Assembly: GCA_024178355.1 (NCBI GenBank)
Contig: JAMZNZ010000002.1
Span: forward strand, 1 to 64,000
From: Maricaulaceae bacterium EIL42A08
GTDB lineage: Bacteria; Pseudomonadota; Alphaproteobacteria; Caulobacterales; Maricaulaceae
Length of the DNA: 64,000 nt
Direction of reading: 5' to 3'
Position numbers and translations under genes: made by a program
Shown here: positions 8,032 to 15,490 of the stretch, in pieces
Layout of the letters: the number at the start of each line of letters is the position of its first letter
Position numbering within the stretch: the first letter of the stretch is position 1
Notes under the pieces: generated by a model
The model's database searches: none
Told to the model about the DNA's origin: nothing
Seen by the model: only the letters and a program-made list of their open reading frames with translations

Positions 8032-8856
8032 ATGGCTACGATTAATACCAATCCGGGCGCGATGATCGCCCTGCAAAACCTCAACAAGACCAACATGGAC
8101 CTCCAGCAGGTTCAGCAGCGTATCAACACCGGTCTTGCGGTTTCCTCGGCAAAAGATAACGGCGGCGTCTACGCGATCGCTCAGTCCATGCGTGCTGATG
8201 TTGGCGGCTACAAGGCCGTGAACCAGTCGCTGGATCTGGTCCAGTCCACGGTTGACGTGGCTCTGGCCGGTGGCGAGGCCATCTCCGATCTCATGGTTGA
8301 GATGAAGGAAAAGGCTCTGGCCGCAGCTGACACCTCTCTGGACGCCGCGTCGCGCACTGCACTGAACGAGGACTTCCAGGCTCTGCGTGACCAGATCGGC
8401 ACCATCGTTGCCAACGCTGAGTTCAACGGCACCAACCTCATTTCCAACGGCGCGACCGATATCACGGCGCTGGCCAATGCGGACGGTTCCAACGCCATCA
8501 CCATCGGTGCTGAAGACCTGAGCCTGACGGGTACCACCCTGACGATCACGGCTGGCACCCAGATTAACACGGCAACCAATGCGTCGAATGCGGCCGCTGC
8601 TATCGGCACCTCGCTCGACAACTTGAACTCTGCCCTGGCTCGCCTGGGTACCGGTTCCAAAGCACTCGAAATCCACAAGACCTTCGTCGGCAAGCTGTCT
8701 GACACCCTGGAGAAGGGTATCGGCAACCTGGTCGACGCGGATCTCGCCAAAGAATCGGCTCGCCTGCAGTCTCTGCAGGTCAAGCAGCAGCTGGGTATCC
8801 AGGCGCTTTCGATCGCCAACTCGGCTCCGAGCTCGATCCTGGGCTACTTCCGATAG
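8032..8856 (+). CDS. Flagellin (copy B)
   Basis: A 274-residue flagellin. Its N-terminus (MATINTNPGAMIALQNLNKT, then NMDLQQVQQRINTGLAVSSA) and C-terminus (QLGIQALSIANSAPSSILGYF) are almost the same as copy C. The central domain (about 140-190) differs, rich in N, T, A and D. The start is set by AGGGAG at 8019-8024 and by identity with copy C. It has the best enhancer and promoter set in the cluster, so it is a good candidate for the major filament protein (inference). Transcription could run on into copy C: only a hairpin without a T-tract separates them. Confidence 0.95.
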   Translation: MATINTNPGAMIALQNLNKTNMDLQQVQQRINTGLAVSSAKDNGGVYAIAQSMRADVGGYKAVNQSLDLVQSTVDVALAGGEAISDLMVEMKEKALAAADTSLDAASRTALNEDFQALRDQIGTIVANAEFNGTNLISNGATDITALANADGSNAITIGAEDLSLTGTTLTITAGTQINTATNASNAAAAIGTSLDNLNSALARLGTGSKALEIHKTFVGKLSDTLEKGIGNLVDADLAKESARLQSLQVKQQLGIQALSIANSAPSSILGYFR

Positions 8857-8870
8857 GCCTTGGCCAAATT

Positions 8871-8948
8871 CCGCCAGCCGCTGAACAGAATGCTCAGCGG
8901 CTGGCGGGACTTCGCGCGCAAAATGCGCGTCCAACACCGTAGAAACGG
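8871..8948 (+). promoter_or_regulatory. Flagellin B/C intergenic hairpins and copy C leader
   Basis: A perfect 14-bp stem (8871-8884 with 8894-8907) has the loop ACAGAATGC and no T-tract, so it may be an mRNA processing or stability element more than a terminator. Two hairpins follow: CGCGCA-AAA-TGCGCG (8915-8929) and CCGT-AGAA-ACGG (8937-8948). They match the two 3' hairpins of the copy B leader. I see no GG-N10-GC promoter here. Confidence 0.55.
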
Positions 8949-8969
8949 AAAAATTGAAGGAGCCAAGAA

Positions 8970-9797
8970 ATGGCGACGATCAACACAAACCCGGGCGCAA
9001 TGATCGCCCTTCAGAACCTGAACAAGACCAATATGGATCTTCAGCAGGTTCAACAGCGTATCAACACGGGCCTGGCGATTTCTTCTGCCAAGGACAATGG
9101 CGGCGTTTACGCGATCGCACAGTCCATGCGCGCTGATGTTGGTGGCTACAAGGCTGTGAACCAGTCTCTTGATCTGGCTATGTCCACGGTTGACGTGGCG
9201 CTGGCCGGTGGCGAGGCCATCTCCGATCTCCTGGTTGAGATGAAAGAGAAGGCGCTTGCTGGTGCTGACACCTCCCTCGACACGGCGTCTCGTACGGCCC
9301 TGAATGAAGACTTCAAGGCTCTGCGCGATCAGATCACGACCATCGTGAGCAACGCCGAGTTCAACGGCACCAACCTTATCGACGGTTCCAACACCGCCGG
9401 CATCTCGGCTCTGGCCAATGCTGATGGTTCGAACACGCTCACCATTGACGACGAAGACTTCAGCCTCGGCGGCTCGATTGTCACCGTTGCAGCCACGGCT
9501 TCCTTCGGGACCGCTGCTGCAGCTTCGACCCAAGCTGCTGCGATTGAAACCTCGCTTGATAACCTCAACGCTTCGCTGGCCCGTCTGGGTACCGGTTCGA
9601 AGTCGCTTGAAGTTCATAAGACGTTTGTCGGCAAGCTGTCTGACTCCCTGGAAAAGGGTATCGGTAATCTCGTCGATGCTGATCTGGCAAAAGAATCGGC
9701 TCGCCTGCAGTCCCTGCAGGTGAAACAGCAGCTGGGTATCCAGGCGCTGTCGATTGCCAACTCGGCACCGTCTTCGATCCTGGGTTACTTCCGGTAA
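8970..9797 (+). CDS. Flagellin (copy C)
   Basis: A 275-residue flagellin, nearly identical to copy B over the first 95 and last 80 residues and different in the middle (around residues 135-190, with ISALANADGSNTLTIDDEDF). ATG at 8970 follows GAAGGAG at 8956-8962. It carries a copy of the B leader hairpins, showing that the duplicated unit included the leader. No sigma-54 core is seen directly upstream, so it is probably cotranscribed with copy B. A GC-rich hairpin follows the stop. Confidence 0.95.
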   Translation: MATINTNPGAMIALQNLNKTNMDLQQVQQRINTGLAISSAKDNGGVYAIAQSMRADVGGYKAVNQSLDLAMSTVDVALAGGEAISDLLVEMKEKALAGADTSLDTASRTALNEDFKALRDQITTIVSNAEFNGTNLIDGSNTAGISALANADGSNTLTIDDEDFSLGGSIVTVAATASFGTAAAASTQAAAIETSLDNLNASLARLGTGSKSLEVHKTFVGKLSDSLEKGIGNLVDADLAKESARLQSLQVKQQLGIQALSIANSAPSSILGYFR

Positions 9798-9811
9798 TCC
9801 ACTCTGAGCGG

Positions 9812-9863
9812 GCGGGCGGCCAGGGTCGTTCGTGGGGTTCTACCCCGGCCGCCCGCTTAGCTT
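9812..9863 (+). terminator. GC-rich terminator-like hairpin after flagellin C
   Basis: GCGGGCGGCC (9812-9821) and GGCCGCCCGC (9847-9856) form a perfect 10-bp stem with a 25-nt loop, followed by TTAGCTTT. The T-tract is weak, so some read-through into the FlaG-like gene is possible. Confidence 0.6.
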
Positions 9864-9900
9864 TGTCGAAGTTTTGAGATGATTGGGACGACAGCAACAG

Positions 9901-9940
9901 AAGGAGGCACCGAACGCTCAATAAGCGTTCTGTGAGAGGA
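9901..9940 (+). promoter_or_regulatory. Leader of the FlaG-like gene with a hairpin and two possible RBS
   Basis: A strong AAGGAGG (9901-9907) lies 36 nt before the ATG. The hairpin GAACGCT-CAATA-AGCGTTC (9912-9930) follows it, then AGAGGA (9935-9940) only 3 nt from the ATG. The layout could make translation depend on the hairpin. Confidence 0.35.
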
Positions 9941-9943
9941 ACG

Positions 9944-10318
9944 ATGGATAATGCGACGCTCATGTCGGGAACGGCTCTGAGCCGCCCTACGTGGGACGCA
10001 TCCGCCAAGGGGGTATCAGACCCCGTGACGAGCGGCTCACAAGGTGAGGCACAAGAGACAAAGGCCCGCGAAACCAAGCGCGAGGCCTCTAACGCGATTC
10101 CAAGCGTGGATCAGATCGAGGTGCTGCGCGCCGAGATCAACGCCAGCTCCAGATCCCGGCTTCAGATTGAACGCGCCGAAGACGCCGGCCGCTTCATCTA
10201 CCGGATTTTTGACCCGGAGACGGGTGAAACCGTGCGCCAGTGGCCGCCAGAGAAATATGTCGAACTGGTCGCCTATCTTCGTGGGCGCGAAGGGGGGCTG
10301 GTCGACGAGCGGGCCTGA
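9944..10318 (+). CDS. FlaG-family flagellar protein
   Basis: A 124-residue protein. The first 60 residues are polar and disordered-looking. The C-terminal half has the FlaG family signature: RLQIERAEDAGRFIYRIFDP followed by ETGETVRQWPPEKYVELVAYL. FlaG proteins influence filament length in other bacteria by an unclear mechanism. The gene sits between flagellins C and D. I chose ATG at 9944; a GTG four codons upstream is also open. The name FlaG is used for the Pfam-type family here; Caulobacter literature uses similar names for other genes, so no symbol is given. Confidence 0.8.
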   Translation: MDNATLMSGTALSRPTWDASAKGVSDPVTSGSQGEAQETKARETKREASNAIPSVDQIEVLRAEINASSRSRLQIERAEDAGRFIYRIFDPETGETVRQWPPEKYVELVAYLRGREGGLVDERA

Positions 10319-10323
10319 TTGCC

Positions 10324-10338
10324 CGGCAAAAACGACCG
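10324..10338 (+). promoter_or_regulatory. Possible FlbD (ftr) half-site upstream of flagellin D
   Basis: CGGCAA-AAA-CGACCG has one perfect arm and a half-matching second arm with the same 3-bp spacer as the sites at 7783-7849. It lies 125 bp upstream of the sigma-54 core at 10449. Confidence 0.4.
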
Positions 10339-10448
10339 CTCTGGCAGGCAAGAATTAACCGTAACGACCCGCTACACGCTGAGGTGTGGTGGGTTGATTT
10401 GCGTCTAAGGCTCTGAAAAAGCGTGATATGTGCCGTCTTGGCACAGTT

Positions 10449-10462
10449 GGCCCGCTTATTGC
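10449..10462 (+). promoter_or_regulatory. Sigma-54 promoter of flagellin D
   Basis: TTGGCCCGCTTATTGC with exact GG-N10-GC spacing (GG 10449-10450, GC 10461-10462). The predicted start is near 10474, giving a 55-nt leader. Confidence 0.75.
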
Positions 10463-10497
10463 TCATTAAGGATGTGAACGGCCGTCGAAAGCGGTTT

Positions 10498-10523
10498 GGC
10501 CCACAAACAGAATGAGCGGAGCC
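10498..10523 (+). promoter_or_regulatory. Possible RBS-sequestering hairpin of flagellin D
   Basis: GGCCC (10498-10502) can pair with GGAGCC (10518-10523) with one bulged A. This hides the GGAG ribosome binding site and leaves AGAAT (10509-10513) in the loop. It is weaker than the hairpins of copies A and B but has the same features. Confidence 0.35.
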
Positions 10524-10528
10524 TTGTC

Positions 10529-11362
10529 ATGACGCTGAGCGTCCACACCAATACTTCGGCGATGATCGCCCTTCAGAACCTGAACAAGACCAATACCGAC
10601 ATGGTCGAGGTTCAAAACCGCATCAATACCGGTCTGAAAGTGTCCGGCGCGAAAGATGACTCCTCCGTCTTCGCCGTGGCTCAGGGAATGCGGTCTGATA
10701 TTGGCGCGCTGGGCTCGGTCCGGTCCTCGCTGGATCGCGCCGTGTCAATCGGTGACGTTGCAATCGCAGCGGGCGAATCCATTTCCGACCTCCTCATCCA
10801 GATGCGTGAGAAGGCGACGGCAGCCATGGACCCGTCCATCGACACCTTCTCCCGCCAGGCTTTTGACGGTGACTTCAAGGCGCTGCTGGAACAGGTCGAA
10901 GTCATCCTCGACAACGCCGAATTTGATGGTGCTAACCTGCTCAACGGCTCGCTGACCAACGGCATCGCCTTCCTGGCAGATGCCAATGCGACCCGGACAG
11001 TGACGCTGGGTGCCCAGGACATGTCGATTTCTGGCTCCGTTATCACAATCGCCTCCAATGCCAGCCTTGGGACGGCCACGCTTGCGGGTCAGGTTCAAAG
11101 CGCCATCAAGATCAGCCTGGATAACGTCAACCAGGCGCTGGCTGATCTGGGTTCGGATCTGAAGAAGATGGAAGCGCATCGCACCTTTGTCGGCAAGCTG
11201 ACCGATAGCCTTACTGAAGGCGTTGGCAACCTCGTTGATGCCGACATGGCCAAGGAAAGCGCCCGATTACAGGCCTTGCAGGTTAAACAGCAGCTTGGGG
11301 TTCAGGCCTTGTCCATCGCCAACACCGAGCCGCAGATCATCTTGTCGCTGTTCAACGGCTAA
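10529..11362 (+). CDS. Flagellin (divergent copy D)
   Basis: A 277-residue flagellin, the most divergent of the four. It starts MTLSVHTNTSAMIALQNLNK and ends QALSIANTEPQIILSLFNG. It keeps the D0/D1 core but differs at many conserved positions (KVSGAKDDSSVFAVAQGMRS, SLDRAVSIGDVAIAAGESIS). The start at 10529 is chosen for the GGAG at 10518-10521 and for alignment with the other copies; 11 codons upstream are open but not flagellin-like. It has its own sigma-54 promoter and terminator. In relatives with several flagellins, divergent copies occupy the hook-proximal filament; that role is inferred. Confidence 0.93.
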   Translation: MTLSVHTNTSAMIALQNLNKTNTDMVEVQNRINTGLKVSGAKDDSSVFAVAQGMRSDIGALGSVRSSLDRAVSIGDVAIAAGESISDLLIQMREKATAAMDPSIDTFSRQAFDGDFKALLEQVEVILDNAEFDGANLLNGSLTNGIAFLADANATRTVTLGAQDMSISGSVITIASNASLGTATLAGQVQSAIKISLDNVNQALADLGSDLKKMEAHRTFVGKLTDSLTEGVGNLVDADMAKESARLQALQVKQQLGVQALSIANTEPQIILSLFNG

Positions 11363-11388
11363 ACCTGAGCCGACGAGAAATCACCCCG

Positions 11389-11421
11389 CCGCCCGGTCCT
11401 TTGGCCGGGCGGTTTTCGTTT
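11389..11421 (+). terminator. Rho-independent terminator of flagellin D
   Basis: CCGCCCGG and CCGGGCGG form a perfect 8-bp stem with an 8-nt loop, followed by TTTTCGTTT. It lies only 38 bp before pseC, so pseC needs a promoter in a very short space or read-through. Confidence 0.9.
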
Positions 11422-11458
11422 AAGGACCCGCATACCCGACTCAGCGCATGTTAATCCT

Positions 11459-12634
11459 ATGACACAAGCCTTTCTGCCCTATGGGCGTCATTCGATCGAT
11501 GAGGGTGACATCGCCGCGGTAACACGTGTGCTGCGCGGTGATTTCCTGACGACAGGACCAGAAATCCCTGCTTTTGAGGTGGAATTCGCCGCTGCGGTCG
11601 ATGCACCACATGCGGTCGCCTGTAGTAGTGCGACGGCCGCGCTTCATATGGCGCTGGCTGGACTAGGGGTGGGTGAGGGCGATGTGTGTATCGTGCCGTC
11701 TATCACCTTCCTCGCGACAGCCAACGCGTCACTCTATTGCGGCGCTGACGTGGTGTTTGCCGACGTTGACGCGGCGACCGGTCTGATGACACCGGAGACT
11801 CTGACCGAGGCGCTAAACCTTGCTGGGGAGCGTGCGAGGGCTGTATTGCCGGTCCACCTGGCCGGTGCCCTGTGTGACATGACCGGTATAGAAGCGGTGG
11901 CTCGCAAGGCGGGGCTTTTGATCGTCGAAGATAGCTGTCATGCGCTTGGCACAGTGGGTCCAGACGGCCCAGCGGGCAATTGCGCTCGGTCCGATGCGGC
12001 GACCTTCTCCTTCCATCCTGTCAAAACACTGGCAGCCGGTGAGGGGGGTATGGTGACCACCCGCAAACCGGAGCTGGCCAGAGCCACCTCACAGCTCCGC
12101 AGCCATGGCGTTGAACGTGATATAGCCGCTTTCACGCGTTTTAATGGCAAGGCGGAGCCCTGGACCTACGAGATGCAGGCGCTTGGGTATAACTATCGCA
12201 TGCCGGATATCAATGCCGCGCTCGGGCGCTCACAGCTGGCAAAGCTGGGCTTGTTTGCTGATCGTCGCAGACACCTCAGTCAGCTCTATCGAGAGCAATT
12301 GGCCCACCTGGCTCCCTTAGTGCAAGCACCCGTCGCGCAGCCTCCCGTTGACGCTTGCCGCCACCTGATGAACGTTGCGATCGACTTTGACGGTGCGGGG
12401 GTGACGCGGGCCGAATTGATGGATCGATTGCGCAGTCGTGGGGTTGGGAGTCAGGTTCACTATACCCCAGTTCACACGCAACCCTATTACGTGACGCTCT
12501 ATGGCGAGATGACCCTGACGGGCGCGGAGACCTATTACGCCAGGACGCTGTCGCTGCCCCTATACCCTGATATGGCCGACGGCGATGTCGGCCGAGTTGC
12601 TCAGGCGCTTGCTGAAAGCCTGGGCGGTCCATGA
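11459..12634 (+). CDS. pseC: PseC-type aminotransferase (pseudaminic acid step 2)
   Basis: A 391-residue PLP enzyme of the DegT/DnrJ/EryC1 family. The PLP lysine is K189 in FSFHPVKTLAAGEGGM. VACSSATAALHMAL binds the cofactor phosphate, and VEDSCHALG carries the ring-stacking region. The start MTQAFLPYGRHSIDEGDIAA matches PseC, which makes UDP-4-amino-4,6-dideoxy-N-acetyl-altrosamine from the PseB product. It heads an eight-gene + operon with stop/start overlaps (ATGA with the next gene). ATG at 11459 has no clear RBS and follows the flagellin D terminator by 38 bp. Confidence 0.9.
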   Translation: MTQAFLPYGRHSIDEGDIAAVTRVLRGDFLTTGPEIPAFEVEFAAAVDAPHAVACSSATAALHMALAGLGVGEGDVCIVPSITFLATANASLYCGADVVFADVDAATGLMTPETLTEALNLAGERARAVLPVHLAGALCDMTGIEAVARKAGLLIVEDSCHALGTVGPDGPAGNCARSDAATFSFHPVKTLAAGEGGMVTTRKPELARATSQLRSHGVERDIAAFTRFNGKAEPWTYEMQALGYNYRMPDINAALGRSQLAKLGLFADRRRHLSQLYREQLAHLAPLVQAPVAQPPVDACRHLMNVAIDFDGAGVTRAELMDRLRSRGVGSQVHYTPVHTQPYYVTLYGEMTLTGAETYYARTLSLPLYPDMADGDVGRVAQALAESLGGP

Positions 12635-13719
12635 CGGTTGATATCTGGATCCGGGCGCGTTCGGGCCCCAGCCTCGGCATTGGTCATCGTGTGCGTGCGG
12701 AAATTCTCGCGCAAGCATTGGTCAATGAGGGTGTAAAGCCAGGGCTGATCCTTGATAGCGACACCTCTGGCCCGCAGCTGGTAGGCGTTGACCTGGCGGT
12801 CTGGCGTTTGCCTGAAGGGGCCGTGCCACCGGATGAAGCGAACACCTATCCCGATGATGGCGTGCCCGTCATTCTCGATCTCAGTCATCCGTCCATGCTG
12901 GATGATCTGCCTGAGTTGGTGCGAAGTTTGAACGGGCAGGGTCGGCGTGTCGGGCTTATCGATGGGCTGGGCGCTGAGGGCTATATACCCGAGGCCGCCG
13001 AATGCCGGGCTCATGTGGCCCTGACACCGTACATTCTTGAACCCGATGCGCCACAACGAACGGCCCGGACCTGGCTGCGCGGTGCTCAGTATGCGGTGCT
13101 CAACCCGATCTATCGGGCTGAGCCGGCGCTCAAACCTCGTGATAGGGACGCGCGGCTCCTTGTCAGCATAAGCGGTACCGATCCCTGGTCGCTGACCGAA
13201 GCCTGTGTCGGTGCTTTGGTCGAGTGCGGCCTACCCGATGACTGGACGGCTTCAGTTGTTGCTGGCCCGGGGTTTGACGGGCCGCGATGTGTATCGCTGG
13301 AAGCGATGGTGGGGGGCGATGATCGGTTTGATCTGGTTCGTACGCCGTCCGATCTGCGCTCTTTGTTGCTCTCGGCTCGTCTTGGCCTTCTGGGCCCCGG
13401 TCTTGCTAAGTATGAGGCGGCAGCCTGCGGCACCTACAGCCTGATTGCCTCTCCATCGCCTGACTATGCAGACATGAACCGCCCGTTTGAGGCCGCCGGG
13501 CTGGCAACAGTGCTCGCGTCCGGGCCGCCTGATGCCACGGCCTTGCGCCAGGCCATAGAGGCTGCGGCTCCCGTAGCAGACCGGGATACGCGCAGGCTGA
13601 TCGATGGAGGCGGTGCTGAGCGCGCAGCAAAGCGCTTCGTTTCAGAGCTGATAACCGAATCGCGCGACACTCAGCGAGACTTTTCAAGGATTGCGGCCCA
13701 TGGACGCCAGCTCACCTGA
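12631..13719 (+). CDS. pseG: PseG-type UDP-sugar hydrolase (pseudaminic acid step 4)
   Basis: A 362-residue protein of the MurG-like GT-B fold. It has the PseG N-terminal signature RARSGPSLGIGHRVRAEILA, in which the glycine-rich loop and histidine bind the substrate. The C-terminal nucleotide-binding region reads LGLLGPGLAKYEAAACGTYS. PseG removes UDP from UDP-2,4-diacetamido-2,4,6-trideoxy-altropyranose. It overlaps pseC by 4 bp, and pseI starts 20 bp before its stop. It is less conserved than pseC and pseI, and the name rests partly on operon position. Confidence 0.8.
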   Translation: MTVDIWIRARSGPSLGIGHRVRAEILAQALVNEGVKPGLILDSDTSGPQLVGVDLAVWRLPEGAVPPDEANTYPDDGVPVILDLSHPSMLDDLPELVRSLNGQGRRVGLIDGLGAEGYIPEAAECRAHVALTPYILEPDAPQRTARTWLRGAQYAVLNPIYRAEPALKPRDRDARLLVSISGTDPWSLTEACVGALVECGLPDDWTASVVAGPGFDGPRCVSLEAMVGGDDRFDLVRTPSDLRSLLLSARLGLLGPGLAKYEAAACGTYSLIASPSPDYADMNRPFEAAGLATVLASGPPDATALRQAIEAAAPVADRDTRRLIDGGGAERAAKRFVSELITESRDTQRDFSRIAAHGRQLT

Positions 13720-14797
13720 TACATCGCCACCAAAAGCCAGGCCCCTCGTCATTGACGGAAGGGCAATTGGCCCGGGCCATGCGCCTTACGTTATTGCAGA
13801 AGTTTCGGGCAACCATAACAAGGATTTAGGCAAGGCGCTGGCAATGATTGACGCAGCAAAGGACGCCGGTGCCGATGCGGTCAAATTCCAGACTTACACC
13901 GCTGACAGCCTGACCGTCCCCAGCAACAAGGCTGACTTTCAGATCACCAGTGGAACGTGGGCCGGGTGGAACCTGCACAAGCTCTATCAGGAAGCTGCCA
14001 CGCCCTATGAGTGGTTTCCGGAGCTGTTTGCCCATGCCGCCCATGTCGACATCACGGTCTTCAGTTCGCCCTTTGATAATGATGCGGTTGACCGACTGGA
14101 GGGGTGGGGCGCACCCGCTTACAAGATTGCGTCCAATGAGTTCACCGACTGGCCCCTGATCCAGCACGCCGCCAAAACCGGAAAGCCACTCATCCTGTCC
14201 ACGGGAACGGCGACGCTTGAAGAGATTGAGGCAACGACGGCCTTCCTTAAGAAGATTGGCGCGCCAGATTATGCGCTCCTGCACTGTGTGAGCGCCTATC
14301 CTGCACCGCTCTCAGCCGCTCACCTGAAGACCATTCCTGCGCTCGCTGAGCGCTTTGGTGTCGTGTCTGGCTTCTCAGACCATACGCTGGGTGTGACTGC
14401 GCCGATTGTTGCCGCCGCTCTCGGCGCATCGATCATTGAAAAGCACTTTATTCTAGACCGCTCCGAGGGCGGGCCGGATTCCAGCTTCGCCATTGAGCCT
14501 GACGAGCTGGCGCTGCTTTGCCGCTCGGTGAAGGATGCTCACGATACGCTGGGGGAAGTGTGCTTCGGCATGAAAGAAGCCGAAACGAAGTCGCCCATCT
14601 ACAAGCGCTGTTTCTACACAACGCGTGCTATCAAGGCGGGCGAGGTGCTCGGGCCGGACAACCTGCGCGCCATCCGGGCTCGCCATGGGCTGCCTGCGCG
14701 ACGCTTTGAAGAAATATTCGGTGCTGTGGCCAGTCGTGACCTTGCGGAGCATGAACCGCTTACCGCAGACGACCTGGATTTAGGGGGCTCGGCATGA
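13700..14797 (+). CDS. pseI: Pseudaminic acid synthase
   Basis: A 365-residue NeuB-family synthase. The TIM barrel (about 20-290) reads PYVIAEVSGNHNKDLGKALA, DAVKFQTYTADSLT and IEKHFILDRSEGGPDSSFAI. The C-terminal part (about 300-365) is a SAF/antifreeze-like domain (FYTTRAIKAGEVLGPDNLRA). It condenses the 6-deoxy-altrose derivative with PEP to give pseudaminic acid; the reading TADSLT is typical of PseI and not of NeuB. ATG at 13700 is chosen; an open TTG lies three codons upstream. It overlaps pseG by 20 bp and the next gene by 4 bp. Confidence 0.92.
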   Translation: MDASSPDTSPPKARPLVIDGRAIGPGHAPYVIAEVSGNHNKDLGKALAMIDAAKDAGADAVKFQTYTADSLTVPSNKADFQITSGTWAGWNLHKLYQEAATPYEWFPELFAHAAHVDITVFSSPFDNDAVDRLEGWGAPAYKIASNEFTDWPLIQHAAKTGKPLILSTGTATLEEIEATTAFLKKIGAPDYALLHCVSAYPAPLSAAHLKTIPALAERFGVVSGFSDHTLGVTAPIVAAALGASIIEKHFILDRSEGGPDSSFAIEPDELALLCRSVKDAHDTLGEVCFGMKEAETKSPIYKRCFYTTRAIKAGEVLGPDNLRAIRARHGLPARRFEEIFGAVASRDLAEHEPLTADDLDLGGSA

Positions 14798-15486
14798 CCA
14801 AACCCCTCGTAATTTTCGGGTCAGGCGAAATTGCATCGCTTGCGAAGTATTATTTCGAAACCGATGGCGGGCGGGAGGTGATCGCGTTTACCGTCGACGA
14901 TGAATACGCCACTGAAGCCAGCTTTGAAGGTGTGCCGCTGCTCGCCTGGTCACAGGCGCAGGCAAAATATTCACCCGACGATGTGGATATGCATGTGGCC
15001 CTGTCCTACCAGAAGCTCAATCGTTTGCGGCAAGCAAAGTATGAGCAGGTGAAGGCCGCAGGCTATACGCTGGCGAGCTATATCTGCTCAAAAGCCACAA
15101 CCTGGCCGGACCTGACCCATGGTGATAACTGCTTCATTCTGGAAGACCAGGTGATCCAGCCCACTGTGTCGATTGGCAACAATGTCATGCTGTGGTCAGG
15201 CAATCATATCGGCCATGGCAGCCATATCGGTGACCACACCTATTTTGCCAGCCATGTGGTCATTTCGGGCCATTGCAAGATTGGCCGGCGTTGCTTTTTT
15301 GGCGTGAATGCGACCCTTCGAGACTTCCTGACCATCGGCAATGATTGCTTTGTCGCCATGGATGCTTCGGTTGTAAAGGACTTGAGCGACGGGTCGGTGG
15401 CGCTGACTGCAGCCTCGACTCTGTTGGATGGGGATGACCCAAAGGCCATCAAGATCCGCAATCGCTATTTCGGGCTGGAGGGCTGA
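14794..15486 (+). CDS. NeuD/PglD-like hexapeptide acetyltransferase
   Basis: A 230-residue protein. The N-terminal Rossmann-like part (about 1-85, LVIFGSGEIASLAKYYFETD) is followed by a left-handed beta-helix of hexapeptide repeats (about 100-190, VSIGNNVMLWSGNHIGHGSH and HCKIGRRCFFGVNATLRDFL). This is the PglD/NeuD layout, whose members acetylate amino or hydroxyl groups of nucleotide sugars or nonulosonic acids using acetyl-CoA. PseH, the usual GNAT acetyltransferase of the pathway, is not in the window, so this protein may do that step or may O-acetylate the finished sugar. It overlaps pseI by 4 bp. Confidence 0.82.
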   Translation: MTKPLVIFGSGEIASLAKYYFETDGGREVIAFTVDDEYATEASFEGVPLLAWSQAQAKYSPDDVDMHVALSYQKLNRLRQAKYEQVKAAGYTLASYICSKATTWPDLTHGDNCFILEDQVIQPTVSIGNNVMLWSGNHIGHGSHIGDHTYFASHVVISGHCKIGRRCFFGVNATLRDFLTIGNDCFVAMDASVVKDLSDGSVALTAASTLLDGDDPKAIKIRNRYFGLEG

Positions 15487-15490
15487 CGCC

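Noticed and set aside
8896-8920. Possible sigma-54 core before flagellin C
   Set aside because: The GG to GC spacing is not N10 (TGGCGGGACTTCGC is off by one), so I did not call a promoter.
7927-8937. Long minus-strand open frames opposite the flagellins
   Set aside because: They mirror the codon bias of the real flagellin genes, lack RBS sites, and overlap promoters and leaders.
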